NCBI RefSeq assembly: GCF_900625025.1
Contig: NZ_LR130578.1
Span: 186,001-250,000 of the forward strand
Direction: 5' to 3'
Origin: Lachnoclostridium sp. Marseille-P6806
GTDB lineage: Bacteria > Bacillota > Clostridia > Lachnospirales > Lachnospiraceae
Length of the DNA stretch: 64,000 nt
Positions 32,963-42,123 of this stretch are shown piece after piece (position 1 is the first letter of the stretch; each line of letters opens with the position of its first letter). Both the position numbers and the translations under genes were made by a program. The notes below the pieces were generated by a model that saw only the letters and a list, made by a program, of their open reading frames with translations, was not told the origin of the DNA and did not search any database.

Positions 32963-33160
32963 TTATGCGTAGGGCATGATCTTGCGCATGCTCTTTACGT
33001 TCGTCGCGTCAACCGGCGCAGTCTGTCTGAGATTTCTCTTCCGCTTCGTGCTCTTCTTGGTCAGGATGTGGCGCTTGTTCGCCTTGAATCTCATAAGCTT
33101 TCCGCTTCCGCTGATTTTGAAACGCTTTGCGGCGGATCTGTTTGTCTTCATGCTGGGCAT
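32963..33160 (-). CDS. rpmI: Ribosomal protein bL35
   Basis: 65 aa, starting [20 protein letters not shown], the conserved bL35 signature, with a highly basic middle ([16 protein letters not shown]) and the terminal segment MRKIMPYA. It is a small 50S subunit protein. GGAGGAAACAGCA precedes the ATG. It lies between infC (56 bp upstream) and rplT (90 bp downstream), the universal order. Confidence 0.98.
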   Translation of the reverse strand: MPSMKTNRSAAKRFKISGSGKLMRFKANKRHILTKKSTKRKRNLRQTAPVDATNVKSMRKIMPYA

Positions 33161-33216
33161 TGCTGTTTCCTCCTGTTTTTTACATCTGGATTCTTAATAA
33201 CTGATCGATGAACCTC

Positions 33217-33753
33217 TCAGTTCTTCTTTTCAGCTAAGAACATGGTCATGGTGCGGCCCTCGACCTTCGGCATGCGGTCGACCACCGCACAGTCGGCGAG
33301 AGAATTTGCAAAATCCGTGAGAATGTGGACGCTTGCACCCATATGCGCCATCTCGCGCCCGCGGAAACGGAGCGTGATCTTGACGCGGTCACCCCGGGTC
33401 AGGAACTTGCGGGCTGCCGTGACCTTGGTCTGCAGATCGTTGTCGTCGATGTTCGGTGACAGGCGGATCTCCTTGATCTCGACGGTCTTCTGCTTTTTCC
33501 TCGCTTCCTTGTCCCTGCGGGACTGCTCGTAGCGGAACTTACCATAATCAATAATCTTGCAGACAGGCGGCTGAGCGTTGGGCGAAACCATGACGAGATC
33601 AAGCTCCGCTTCCTCCGCGGCTCTGCGCGCGTCGCCGATCGACAGAATCCCCAGCATCTCGCCGTGCGCGCCGATCACACGGACCTCTCTGCTGCGGATG
33701 TGCTCATTCACGGCAAAATCATTGCCTCTGCTGTTTCTGCTGTTGTTATTAAT
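33217..33753 (-). CDS. infC: Translation initiation factor IF-3
   Basis: 178 aa when started at the ATT codon at 33753-33751, which follows GGGGAGGG at a proper 7-nt spacing. No ATG lies nearby, and the upstream frame has no IF-3 similarity. IF-3 genes commonly use ATT, ATC or ATA starts, which lets IF-3 control its own synthesis. The N-domain (NDFAVNEHIRSREVRVIG) and C-domain (RFRGREMAHMGASVHIL, then VEGRTMTMFLAEKKN) are complete. IF-3 binds the 30S subunit and checks start codons. It is first in the infC-rpmI-rplT operon, behind an attenuator leader. Confidence 0.96.
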   Translation of the reverse strand: MNNNSRNSRGNDFAVNEHIRSREVRVIGAHGEMLGILSIGDARRAAEEAELDLVMVSPNAQPPVCKIIDYGKFRYEQSRRDKEARKKQKTVEIKEIRLSPNIDDNDLQTKVTAARKFLTRGDRVKITLRFRGREMAHMGASVHILTDFANSLADCAVVDRMPKVEGRTMTMFLAEKKN

Positions 33754-33814
33754 GTTGATACCCTCCCCCGGGCAGAGACCGGAACCGCCGTGCGGCCCTG
33801 CCGTCCCCCGCATA

Positions 33815-33851
33815 TAAAAGAAACCAGTGGACACACAGAGCATCCACTGGT
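33815..33851 (-). promoter_or_regulatory. Leader attenuator (terminator) of infC-rpmI-rplT, probable L20-controlled leader
   Basis: On the minus strand a perfect 9-bp stem ACCAGTGGA/TCCACTGGT (33823-33851) is followed by TTCTTTTA, between the promoter (33997-34025) and the IF-3 start. Firmicutes infC operons use an L20-bound leader to end transcription early. The leader runs from about 33990 to 33754. I did not model the competing antiterminator fold. Confidence 0.75.
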
Positions 33852-33996
33852 CAGAATCCATAGACACCGCGTCGGCCGTCCTGCCGAAAGAAGCGGACGC
33901 GGGCGGTATGACCGCCATATCAACACCGGAAGCTGCGCCGCCGGGTGAGAGTGGAAAACTCTGCTTTCTATGTTTGACTGCTTTACAGCCGTTGAT

Positions 33997-34025
33997 ACCT
34001 TAGCATACTGCGGGGCGCCTGTCAA
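33997..34025 (-). promoter_or_regulatory. Candidate sigma-A promoter of infC-rpmI-rplT
   Basis: Minus-strand TTGACA (34020-34025), a 17-bp spacer and TAAGGT (33997-34002), about 245 bp upstream of the IF-3 start. The distance leaves room for the attenuator leader. Confidence 0.65.
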
Positions 34026-34113
34026 ATAATTTCTTTCCGTCCGCCGAGCTCATTCGCCGGAAGTCCGCCGGACTGACGCTGCCACGACACCCTGTCCGCC
34101 ATCAGACAAAGCC

Positions 34114-36993
34114 TCAGCGCAGCGCCGTCTCATAGACGCTGCGCACCCGGTACGGCCCGGGCGGGATCGCAGCGGGCCGGGCCTCCTCCCCGTTTCCAGC
34201 GAGGATATGCCTGCTGCATGCAACCAACTCGTCCTGCGCAAAGCTCCGGCTCACATAGGCGGCCGCAAGCCCCGTCACGCCGGAACGGGAGCCCTCCTCC
34301 GCCGGCTCCCCGTCCTCATCCACAATACGGAGCACGACGGTTCCGGCCTCCATATCAAAGAAGTTGTCGTCCAGACGCAGATTCCCGTCCGCCGATTCGA
34401 CGGCGACCGCCTTGGCATACGCCCCGGCAGTGATTTCCACCCGGTTTCCGTCGCAGCGAAGCCGGAGCTCCGGGTCCGCAAAGTGGTAGTGCTTCGGCGC
34501 ACAGAAAAGGGTGTTGCCGCCGGAGATCCTCTCTCCCGCCGCATCCAGAAGCGCATAGCTGAGGTGGACGTCCAGCGGGCTGAACGGTCCTGCTGCAGAG
34601 GAGCTCCGCACCGCAGCGGAAGAAACGCTCCGGCCCTCCGGGCTCTCCGCCGCGGCCTCCTCGGAGATCAGCGCATTCAGGTCGAGCGACGGCAGCCATG
34701 TGCCTCCGAACGGCTCGGCATAGACCGCAAAGCTCCCCTCCGCAACCACCGTGCTGTCGGGCAGACGGAGAGCCCATTGCACCGTTCCCTCAAAGGGCTC
34801 CGCCGTCTCATTGGCGACATGGAGCAGCGCCGAGAAATCGACGGGCTTCCTCTGCGCGTTCGGAAACGGTTGCTGATCGATTTCCCCGTGCTCCTCGCAG
34901 GAGAGCAGCACCGGCGCGAACATCCGCTTCTCCGCATACTGCAGCGCTTTCCACCGGCCGAAATAATCCATGCCCGCCCAGCTTGCCACCGGCCAGATAT
35001 CATTGAGCTGCCACACGACCGTTCCCATGCAGCTTCCGCGGAAGCGGCGGAAGTGCTCCACCCCGTAGCGGATCGCATCCGCCTGCAGAAGCTGCGAGCA
35101 GTACAGCAGGTCGTCAAAGCTCTTCGGGTAGAGATAGGTCTGCGACAGATAATTCATAATTTTGCCGTTCGCGGCCGAATTTCTCTGGTGCATTTCCATG
35201 ACGCGGGAGTACACGTTGCGGTCCTCCGGGCACGTGAAGCTCTTGACCGTCGCAAGACAGGGAAAGGACTGAAAGCCGAATTCCGACAGAAAGCGGTAAT
35301 GGTGACCGCGGTATGCCGTAAACGGCTCCCCGCCGTGCCAGACGCCCCAGTAATGGGCGTCCCCGACATTTTCGGCCCACGGATTCCGCTGATCCCCGCC
35401 CGAGGACGGAGAGCTCGGCCAGTAAAGACGCTCCGGATCCTCCTCCTTCACCAGCTTCGGGAGGATGTATTCAAACATCTTGATGTAATCGAGGCGCTGC
35501 TTCGGCGACGGCCCCCATGCGCCCTCGAGGGTCTGCGTCTCCATCTCGTTGTTGCCGCACCAGAACGCGATGCAGGCATGATGACGGAGCCTGCGGATGT
35601 TGTCGCGGATCTCCTGCGAAAAATTCTCCTCGAACGCATCCTCCAGCTCGTAGGCGGCGCAGCTGAACAGAAAATCCTGCCAGACAAGCAGCCCGTACTC
35701 ATCGCACAGCTCGTAGAAATCGTTGTCGGGGAAATAGCCGCCTCCCCAGACGCGGATCGTATTCATATGGCACTGCGCCGCGGATTTCAGGAGGCTCGCC
35801 GTCCGCTCCCGCGACTGCCGAGCGAGCAGAGAATCCTCCGGGATATAATCCGCACCCATGGAAAAAATCTGCAGCCCGTTGACCTCAAGCGCAAAATTTT
35901 CCCCCGGCTCCGTATCCTCCGCCTGCCCCTGCATGTGCGAATCCCGGGTCTCCGCCGGGAGCGGATCGCGGTTCACCGTGCAGGTGCGAAGACCGATGCG
36001 GAGCGTCTTCACATCCAGAAGTTCCCCGCCCAGCAGAAGCGAAACCTCTGCCGTGTAGAGAGGCTGCGGACCGTAGCCGTTCGGCCACCAGAGCTCCGGG
36101 TGATCGATCTCAAGCTCTCCGTCGTCGCTCCCCCAGCTCCGGCTCCCGTCCGGCGAAACGATGCGGAGGCTCGTGCAGAGCTTTTCTTCCTCCTCCGCAG
36201 ACGGGGCACCCGCCCACGTGACCTCCGTATCCAGACTGATGAGAACGCTGTCCGTGAGATTCCCGCGCACGCTCCGGCCGGAGATGAGATGCCGCTGCGA
36301 GAGGCGCACATCGGTGAGGCGGGCCCGCTTCACCGAGAGCAGACGAACCGGGCGGAAAAGCCCCGCATCGGGCAGACGCGGCCCCCAGTCCCAGCCGAAC
36401 ATGCAGGCCGTCTTGCGGATATGGGGAAAGCCGATCATGGCGTCCGGCGTTCCGCCGGCGTGCACCCGCTCGTCCTCCCGCGCAATATATTCCGTGGGAG
36501 AATGGAGAACGACCCTGAGCTCCGCCGGCATCGGGAGCGTCCGCAGGAGCTCCGTAACGTCAAATTCCCATGTGCGGTGCATATTGTCCGTACTGCCGAG
36601 ATGCCGGCCCCCGAGGTACACATCCGCCAGCGTATCGATCCCGTCGAAGCAAAGGATCCACTGATCCGCGTCCCGCTCCTCCGCCTCGGGCGAGAGCTCC
36701 GTCACGAATGTGTAATCCCTGTCCATACACCCTGTGAGCGCAAGCTCGTTATCCCGCCAGAACGGATCGCCGATGAGGCCGTTTGCAAGGAGCGTGCCGT
36801 ACACCGTCCCCGGCACAGAGGCCGGCATCCCGCCGCGCGCCTGCACAATGCCGTACACTTCGCCGCACTCCTCCGCGAAGCCGGTCCTACCAGCCCCGAA
36901 GTCCTCCCGGGAAGCCGCATCGCAGAGCACTGCCGCTTCTATATCTTTAGCCGGAAGCATCCTCCAGCCCTGTCCGATCACCCGTGAAATCAT
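34114..36993 (-). CDS. GH2 beta-mannosidase
   Basis: 959 aa, start backed by AAGGAGGGGGAGT. The order is GH2 sugar-binding domain (CFDGIDTLADVYLGG, HRTWEFDVTELL), the beta-mannosidase hallmark CMFGWDWGPRLPDAGLFRPV, an immunoglobulin-like domain, then the TIM barrel with acid/base Glu in WCGNNEMET and nucleophile Glu in LSEFGFQSFP. C-terminal beta domains follow, with a low-complexity Ser/Ala stretch near residue 780-800. There is no signal peptide, so it acts inside the cell, releasing beta-D-mannose from short manno- or N-glycan-derived oligosaccharides. It follows a small membrane protein, a HAD hydrolase and a LysR gene in the same direction, but no mannose-specific genes are adjacent. Confidence 0.92.
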   Translation of the reverse strand: MISRVIGQGWRMLPAKDIEAAVLCDAASREDFGAGRTGFAEECGEVYGIVQARGGMPASVPGTVYGTLLANGLIGDPFWRDNELALTGCMDRDYTFVTELSPEAEERDADQWILCFDGIDTLADVYLGGRHLGSTDNMHRTWEFDVTELLRTLPMPAELRVVLHSPTEYIAREDERVHAGGTPDAMIGFPHIRKTACMFGWDWGPRLPDAGLFRPVRLLSVKRARLTDVRLSQRHLISGRSVRGNLTDSVLISLDTEVTWAGAPSAEEEEKLCTSLRIVSPDGSRSWGSDDGELEIDHPELWWPNGYGPQPLYTAEVSLLLGGELLDVKTLRIGLRTCTVNRDPLPAETRDSHMQGQAEDTEPGENFALEVNGLQIFSMGADYIPEDSLLARQSRERTASLLKSAAQCHMNTIRVWGGGYFPDNDFYELCDEYGLLVWQDFLFSCAAYELEDAFEENFSQEIRDNIRRLRHHACIAFWCGNNEMETQTLEGAWGPSPKQRLDYIKMFEYILPKLVKEEDPERLYWPSSPSSGGDQRNPWAENVGDAHYWGVWHGGEPFTAYRGHHYRFLSEFGFQSFPCLATVKSFTCPEDRNVYSRVMEMHQRNSAANGKIMNYLSQTYLYPKSFDDLLYCSQLLQADAIRYGVEHFRRFRGSCMGTVVWQLNDIWPVASWAGMDYFGRWKALQYAEKRMFAPVLLSCEEHGEIDQQPFPNAQRKPVDFSALLHVANETAEPFEGTVQWALRLPDSTVVAEGSFAVYAEPFGGTWLPSLDLNALISEEAAAESPEGRSVSSAAVRSSSAAGPFSPLDVHLSYALLDAAGERISGGNTLFCAPKHYHFADPELRLRCDGNRVEITAGAYAKAVAVESADGNLRLDDNFFDMEAGTVVLRIVDEDGEPAEEGSRSGVTGLAAAYVSRSFAQDELVACSRHILAGNGEEARPAAIPPGPYRVRSVYETALR

Positions 36994-37039
36994 ACTCCCC
37001 CTCCTTACCGGAGCCGGCCGCCCTTGGCAGGTCTCCCGG

Positions 37040-37366
37040 TCACTTCCGGTTCTCCGGCCCGTCCTCCGCGGCCGTTTTTCCCTGCAGCTCCTCTTCCATC
37101 CTCTTTCTCGATTCCGGATCGGAATTCAAAAGATCGAGACTCGCGATCGTCCGCCGGCCCGCAAAGATGCCGTACAGCCAGATCACAAGCCAGCACACGG
37201 CCGGCAGGAACACCGTGAGGGCAAGGCTTGCCCGGAACAGCGCCGCCGCGCCGGGTCTTGCCGTCAACGCCGCAAGGAGCGTTATGACGTACATCGCCCC
37301 GAGGCCTGCAATGCAGAGCCACGCGGCCGTCCGCTTCAACGTCCACGGATATTTTTTTCTGCTCAT
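37040..37366 (-). CDS. Small two-helix membrane protein, conserved-looking, unknown function
   Basis: 108 aa with a strong GGAGGACAGAGCAGT before the ATG. A basic N-terminus (MSRKKYPWTLKRTA) leads to two hydrophobic helices (about 13-35 and 45-68), then a charged cytoplasmic tail (SLDLLNSDPESRKRMEEELQGK). I recognise no named family; proteins of this size and layout are common in Lachnospiraceae. It lies between a HAD hydrolase (42 bp upstream) and the GH2 gene (46 bp downstream). Confidence 0.7.
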   Translation of the reverse strand: MSRKKYPWTLKRTAAWLCIAGLGAMYVITLLAALTARPGAAALFRASLALTVFLPAVCWLVIWLYGIFAGRRTIASLDLLNSDPESRKRMEEELQGKTAAEDGPENRK

Positions 37367-37408
37367 ACTGCTCTGTCCTCCTGTCTGACGCCGCGCGGCA
37401 GACGCAGC

Positions 37409-38023
37409 TCAGCGCCCCAGCAGCGCGTCCAGCTCGCTCTCCGCCTGCTCCTGACTCCGGTAGTGTATCGTGCGGATGCCGAAGCGCTCCGCTCCGGTAA
37501 GGTTCTTCTGCGTATCGTCGATGAACACCGCCCGCGCCGGATCGATCGCATAGCGCCCGAGCAGCAGCTCGTAGATCAGCGGCTCCGGCTTGATCACATG
37601 CTCGCGAAACGACAGGATGCCGCCGTCCGTCTCGTCCAGAAACTGCATGGCGTCCTCCCGGCAGTCCTCATAGGCGGTGTGCGAAAAATTGGACAGCACC
37701 AGCGCGCGGCAGCCGCGCGCCTTTACCGAGCGGATCCACGGAATCGCCGTCTCTCTCTTCGTGACAATGCCCGCCATATGCGTCAGCGAGGCGTCGATCT
37801 CCTCCGCCAGCTCCGGCGCATTTTTCTTAAAACAGCCGCGGATCTCCTCGTCGGAGAGGAGCCCCCGGTCATACTCGTCCCACCAGCTTGAACGCATCGT
37901 CACCGCGGCAAGACGCGCCGCCGTCTCCGGAGCATAGCCCCTTCTCCGGTAGTATTCCTCCTGATGATAGTCAACCAGAACGCCGCCGATATCAAAAATC
38001 ACTGTATTTATTTTTTTCGTCAT
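37409..38023 (-). CDS. HAD-superfamily hydrolase (subfamily IA)
   Basis: 204 aa. HAD motif I is VIFDIGGVLVDY, where the first Asp is the nucleophile; the second position is Gly, as in the YihX-like group. Motif II is VLSNFS, and motifs III/IV are the Lys in EHVIKPEP and VFIDDTQKN. A helical cap domain occupies about residues 16-80. It probably dephosphorylates a small sugar or nucleotide phosphate; the substrate cannot be told. Its ATG overlaps the stop of the LysR gene by 4 bp, so the two are translated together and may be functionally linked. Confidence 0.88.
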   Translation of the reverse strand: MTKKINTVIFDIGGVLVDYHQEEYYRRRGYAPETAARLAAVTMRSSWWDEYDRGLLSDEEIRGCFKKNAPELAEEIDASLTHMAGIVTKRETAIPWIRSVKARGCRALVLSNFSHTAYEDCREDAMQFLDETDGGILSFREHVIKPEPLIYELLLGRYAIDPARAVFIDDTQKNLTGAERFGIRTIHYRSQEQAESELDALLGR

Positions 38024-38934
38024 AATACTCTTTCCGCCGTATTGTCCAGATCCGCCCGGATCAGCGAAAGAAGCGCCGTCGCCGCCGCGGGCAGGACGCT
38101 CTTTCTGCTCAGAATCACATAAAAGCTGCGCTTCGGAATATATTTGTTGAAGCGCAGCTCAAAAAGCTGTCCGCTCTCCAGATAATCCAATGCAAAATCG
38201 CGCACGACACAGCCGATCCCCAGATTCCGGAGAGCAAACTGAACAATCATGTCGCTGGTCGCAAGCTGAAATTCCGGATGAATCTCCGCACCGTTTTTTG
38301 ACATAAAGGCGTCAATATATGCCCGGCTCGAGGTCCTCTGCTCCAGACAGATCAGAGGGAGCCCCTCCAGATCGTGAAGATCCATCATCCGGTTCCGATA
38401 CTGGATGAAGCGCCGCGCCGCCACGAAGCAGTCCTGTATCTCCCGCACCGGGATCGCCGAAATATGCGGCAGAGACGGAAGAGGTCCGGAAACGACGCCG
38501 AAATCGATGCTCTCGTTTTCGAGCATAGCAATGGTCTCCGGCGTCGGGGCGTTGTTGACGATCACCTTTACGCCGGGATGGCGCTCATGAAAGCGCTCAA
38601 GATACGGAAGCAGATAGAAGCGCAGCGTCATATCGCTGGCCCCGATGTGCAGCTCGCCGATGTCCAGATTCTGCATCTGCCGCAGCTTCTTCTCCCCCGT
38701 CTCGATGAGATCGCAGCCGCGGCGGACATATGACCAGAGCAGCTCCCCCTCCCGGGTGAGACTGACGCCGCGGGACGACCGGACAAACAGCTGTGTCTCC
38801 AGCGCCCCCTCAAGCTGCTTCAGGGACTGGCTTACCGCCGGCTGGGAGACGGAAAGCTGCTCGGCAGCCAGCGTCAGAGAGCCGCACTGCGCCACATGAT
38901 TGAATACCCGATACCATTCGAGATTCGCCGTCAT
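38020..38934 (-). CDS. LysR-family transcriptional regulator
   Basis: 304 aa from MTANLEWYRVFNHVAQCGSL; a GTG two codons earlier is too close to the AAAGGAGG site. The winged helix-turn-helix (LTLAAEQLSVSQPAVSQSLKQLEGAL, about 19-44) precedes the type-2 periplasmic-binding effector domain (GELHIGASDMTLRFYLLPYL). It usually acts as an activator responding to a small metabolite. It lies 72 bp downstream of purA and overlaps the HAD gene, which may be its target or a co-effector gene. The regulon is unknown. Confidence 0.92.
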   Translation of the reverse strand: MTANLEWYRVFNHVAQCGSLTLAAEQLSVSQPAVSQSLKQLEGALETQLFVRSSRGVSLTREGELLWSYVRRGCDLIETGEKKLRQMQNLDIGELHIGASDMTLRFYLLPYLERFHERHPGVKVIVNNAPTPETIAMLENESIDFGVVSGPLPSLPHISAIPVREIQDCFVAARRFIQYRNRMMDLHDLEGLPLICLEQRTSSRAYIDAFMSKNGAEIHPEFQLATSDMIVQFALRNLGIGCVVRDFALDYLESGQLFELRFNKYIPKRSFYVILSRKSVLPAAATALLSLIRADLDNTAERVL

Positions 38935-39006
38935 GCGCACAGCCTCCTTTTCTGCTTTTCCCCTGTACGGAGCCCCTTTCGGGTTTCGCGGCAGGGCGCC
39001 GCCCGT

Positions 39007-40302
39007 CTACCTTTTCAGCGGGCTCTCGCGGTAAATGATATCCTCACGGGCCGGACCGTTGGAGACCATCGTGATCGGGAAGCCGAGCCGCCCCTCGATA
39101 AAGTTCACATAGTCCTGCGCCTCCTGCGGCAGCTCCTCAAAGCGGCGGATCCCGCGAATATCGCACTTCCATCCCTTGAACACCCGGTACACCGGCTTCG
39201 CCTCCGCGAGCTTTGCCGTGGTCGGAAACTCCGTCGTCTCCTTTCCGTCCAGCTCATACGCGACGCAGACCGGAATCTCGTCGAGATAGCCAAGGTCGTC
39301 GAGCACGGTAAAGGCCACGTCGGTCGCTCCCTGCACGCGGCAGCCGTAGCGCGAGGCCACGCAGTCATACCAGCCCACGCGCCGGGGTCTTCCCGTCGTC
39401 GCGCCGTACTCGCCGCCGTCGCCGCCGTGATTGCGCAGAAGAACCGCCTCGTCGCCGAAGATCTCCGAGACAAACTCACCCGCTCCGACCGCGGAGCTGT
39501 ACGCCTTGGTCACGACCACGATCTGCCGCAGCTCATAGGGCGCAATGCCGCAGCTCACCGCGCCGAAGGCGGCGAGAGGCGAGGAGGAGGTGACCATCGG
39601 ATAGATGCCGTGGTCCGGATCCTTCATGGTTCCAAGCTGTCCCTCGAGAAGAATCTCCTTTCCCTCCCGGATCGCCTGCGCAAGGTACGAGGAAACATCC
39701 CCGATAAAGGGGCGCACCCTCTCCCTCTGCTCCCGGATCCACGCAAGAAGCCCCTCCCGGTCGATGGGGTCCGTATGATACAGATTGACCAGCAGGCAGT
39801 CCTTGATGTCCGCCACGCGGTTAATTTTCTCCATCAACACATCGTCGTCCTGATAGAACTCATTGATCTGCCAGCCGATCTTCGCGAACTTGTCGGAATA
39901 GAACGGCGCGATGCCGGACTTTGTGGAGCCGAAGCTCTTGCCCGCAAGACGGGCCTCCTCAAGAGAATCGAGCAGCACATGGTACGGCATCATAACCTGC
40001 GCGCGGTCGGAAATCATGAGCTGCGGCATCGGAACACCCCTCCCCGTGATCTCTTCGATCTCGCGCATGAATTTCTCGATATCAAAGGCGACCCCCGCCC
40101 CCATGATATTCATGATATTCTGATGAAACGCGCCGGACGGAACCGTGTGGAGCGCAAACTTGCCGTACTCGTTCACAATCGTGTGGCCCGCGTTCGCACC
40201 GCCCTGAAAACGGACGACCACATCCGCGCTGTCCGCGAGCGTGTCCGTGATCTTGCCCTTGCCCTCGTCGCCCCAGTTTGCACCTACAACTGCCTTTACC
40301 AT
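39007..40302 (-). CDS. purA: Adenylosuccinate synthetase
   Basis: 431 aa, the usual length. It starts MVKAVVGANWGDEGKGKITD, with the GTP-binding signature GDEGKGK and the GGANAGHTIV motif; the catalytic Asp and His are in these segments. GGGAGG lies before this ATG. It makes adenylosuccinate from IMP, aspartate and GTP, the first committed step to AMP. purB, whose product acts next, lies 223 bp upstream on the same strand. The frame extends upstream but without homology. Confidence 0.97.
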   Translation of the reverse strand: MVKAVVGANWGDEGKGKITDTLADSADVVVRFQGGANAGHTIVNEYGKFALHTVPSGAFHQNIMNIMGAGVAFDIEKFMREIEEITGRGVPMPQLMISDRAQVMMPYHVLLDSLEEARLAGKSFGSTKSGIAPFYSDKFAKIGWQINEFYQDDDVLMEKINRVADIKDCLLVNLYHTDPIDREGLLAWIREQRERVRPFIGDVSSYLAQAIREGKEILLEGQLGTMKDPDHGIYPMVTSSSPLAAFGAVSCGIAPYELRQIVVVTKAYSSAVGAGEFVSEIFGDEAVLLRNHGGDGGEYGATTGRPRRVGWYDCVASRYGCRVQGATDVAFTVLDDLGYLDEIPVCVAYELDGKETTEFPTTAKLAEAKPVYRVFKGWKCDIRGIRRFEELPQEAQDYVNFIEGRLGFPITMVSNGPAREDIIYRESPLKR

Positions 40303-40525
40303 ATCCCTCGGCCTCCCTTGGATTCTGCAACGGTCGTCATGCAACGTCTACCAGTATATATTCCCTCCTGATATAAATAAAATCGATATTTTTAATATTT
40401 ATCCTAATTAACACTTATGCCATGTCGTCCGGTCGCCGCTCCGCTGATCATTGTTCATCGGCCGGCCACCATCCGGCCGCCCATTGGCCGTCACCTGCCG
40501 ATTGCCTGTCGGCTGTGTCGGACCG
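40303..40525 (-). promoter_or_regulatory. purB-purA spacer with an AT-rich promoter-like island
   Basis: The half next to purB is GC-rich and made of imperfect short repeats of CGGCC/GGCCG type (about 40460-40520). The half next to purA (about 40355-40415) is strongly AT-rich and holds several -10-like hexamers (TATATC, TATTAA), without a clear -35. No gene, riboswitch or clear terminator is visible. Confidence 0.4.
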
Positions 40526-41962
40526 TCAGACGTTGATCTGCGCCGTCGCCCCCAGCGCGTCCCGATTCGCCTCCAGCACAGGCCGGACCACCGTCTCCAG
40601 ATACCTTTCGACCTGATGCGGCGCGCAGCCCACATAGAGCTGCGGGTCCATTCTCGCCTCCATCTCTTCCAGCGTCACATGGAACATGGGATTAGCGGCA
40701 ATCAGCTCCAGCAGATTGTTGTCGAGTCCCTCTTCCTTGACTCTCCGGCCGGCCTCCATGGACATCCGCCGGATCTCCTCGTGGAGCTCCTGCCGGTTTC
40801 CGCCGTACTGACCGACCTCGTCCATCATGATGTTCTCCGTCGCCATAAACGGCAGCTCCGCCCGCAGATGACGCTCGATCAGCTTCGGGTAGACCCGGAG
40901 GCCGTCCGCCACGTTGAGGCACAGATCCAGAACGCCGTCGACCGCAAGGAACCCCTCCGGAATGGACAGGCGCTTGTTCGCGGAGTCGTCCAGCGTTCTC
41001 TCAAACCACTGTGTCCCGGAGGTGAACGCCGGATTCAGCGCATCCGCCATCACATAGCGGGCAAGCGAGCAGATTCTCTCGCTGCGCATCGGGTTTCTCT
41101 TATAGGCCATGGCCGAGGAGCCGATCTGATTCTTCTCAAAGGGCTCCTCCACCTCCTTGAGATGCTGAAGCAGCCGGATATCCGTCGCCATCTTCATCGC
41201 GGAGGCCGCGATCCCGGCGAGAACGTTTGCCACCTGTGTATCCACCTTGCGGGAATAGGTCTGCCCGGACACCGGGACACAGGCGTCAAAGCCCATTTTT
41301 TCCGCAATGATCGGATCGAGCGCGTCCACCTTGCCGAGATCGCCGTGAAACAGCTCGAGGAACGAGGCCTGCGTTCCGGTGGTCCCCTTGCTGCCGAGGA
41401 GCTTCAGATTGCCGATCACATGATCCGTCTCCTCGAGGTCGAGCATGAACTCGTTGATCCAGAGAGCCGCCCGCTTGCCGACCGTCGTCGGCTGCGCCGG
41501 CTGGAAATGCGTGAACGCGAGGGTCGGCTGATTCCGGTAGCGCTCCGCAAAATCCGCGAGCTCCGCAATCACGCTGATGAGCTTGCGGCGGACCAGCTGC
41601 AGCGCCTCCCGCATGACGATGATATCCGTGTTGTCGCCGACAAAGCAGCTCGTCGCGCCCAGATGAATGATCCCCGCCGCGTTCGGGCACTGCTGCCCGT
41701 AGGCGTAGACATGACTCATCACGTCATGCCGGACCTTTCTCTCCCGCTCGCGCGCCACGTCGTAATTGATGTCCTCTGCGTGACGGCGCAGCTCCTCGAT
41801 CTGCTCGTTCGTAATATCGAGTCCCAGCTCTTTTTCCGCCTCCGCAAGCGCGATCCACAACTTTCTCCATGTCGTGAACTTCATATCCTGCGAGAAAATA
41901 TACTGCATTTCGCGACTTGCGTAGCGCTCGGAAAGCGGGCTGCTGTAACGGTCTGTCGGCAT
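40526..41962 (-). CDS. purB: Adenylosuccinate lyase
   Basis: 478 aa from MPTDRYSSPLSERYASREM; GGAGGTAAGTAC just before the ATG fixes the start. It has the fumarase/aspartase superfamily signature GSSAMAYKRNPMRSE (the catalytic-Ser loop), the general-acid His region GATSCFVGDNTD, and TAFTHFQPAQPTT-like THFQPAQPTTVGKR. It converts SAICAR to AICAR and adenylosuccinate to AMP, both with release of fumarate. It lies upstream of purA, which makes its substrate. Confidence 0.97.
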   Translation of the reverse strand: MPTDRYSSPLSERYASREMQYIFSQDMKFTTWRKLWIALAEAEKELGLDITNEQIEELRRHAEDINYDVARERERKVRHDVMSHVYAYGQQCPNAAGIIHLGATSCFVGDNTDIIVMREALQLVRRKLISVIAELADFAERYRNQPTLAFTHFQPAQPTTVGKRAALWINEFMLDLEETDHVIGNLKLLGSKGTTGTQASFLELFHGDLGKVDALDPIIAEKMGFDACVPVSGQTYSRKVDTQVANVLAGIAASAMKMATDIRLLQHLKEVEEPFEKNQIGSSAMAYKRNPMRSERICSLARYVMADALNPAFTSGTQWFERTLDDSANKRLSIPEGFLAVDGVLDLCLNVADGLRVYPKLIERHLRAELPFMATENIMMDEVGQYGGNRQELHEEIRRMSMEAGRRVKEEGLDNNLLELIAANPMFHVTLEEMEARMDPQLYVGCAPHQVERYLETVVRPVLEANRDALGATAQINV

Positions 41963-42042
41963 GTACTTACCTCCATGGAATATCATACGAGGCCGCTCCC
42001 CCGCCGCGGGCGGAGAACGTCGGCAAAAACAGAATCGTCTTT

Positions 42043-42051
42043 ATCATAGCA
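42043..42051 (-). promoter_or_regulatory. Extended -10 promoter candidate for purB
   Basis: Minus-strand TGCTATGAT (extended -10, TGn plus TATGAT), about 80 bp before the purB start, without a recognisable -35. No PurBox or purine riboswitch is evident in 41963-42123. Confidence 0.45.
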
Positions 42052-42123
42052 CGTTTTCCCTCCCGCTGCGGCGCCAAGTTTCCTCCATGCAGGGCCGCTG
42101 TGTATTTCGCCTCGCGGGGCGCA

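Noticed and set aside
34207-36987. A 926-codon open frame on the plus strand opposite the GH2 gene, and similar long plus-strand frames opposite other genes (e.g. 6567-8660, 48412-50655, 60232-62658, 1135-2718)
   Set aside because: High GC at third codon positions leaves antisense frames open. Their translations are Arg/Pro/His-rich, match no family and lack proper ribosome sites, while the minus-strand frames encode full known families.
40460-40525. CRISPR-like or tandem repeat array between purB and purA
   Set aside because: The CGGCC-type units are short, irregular and unequal, with no constant repeat or spacer length.
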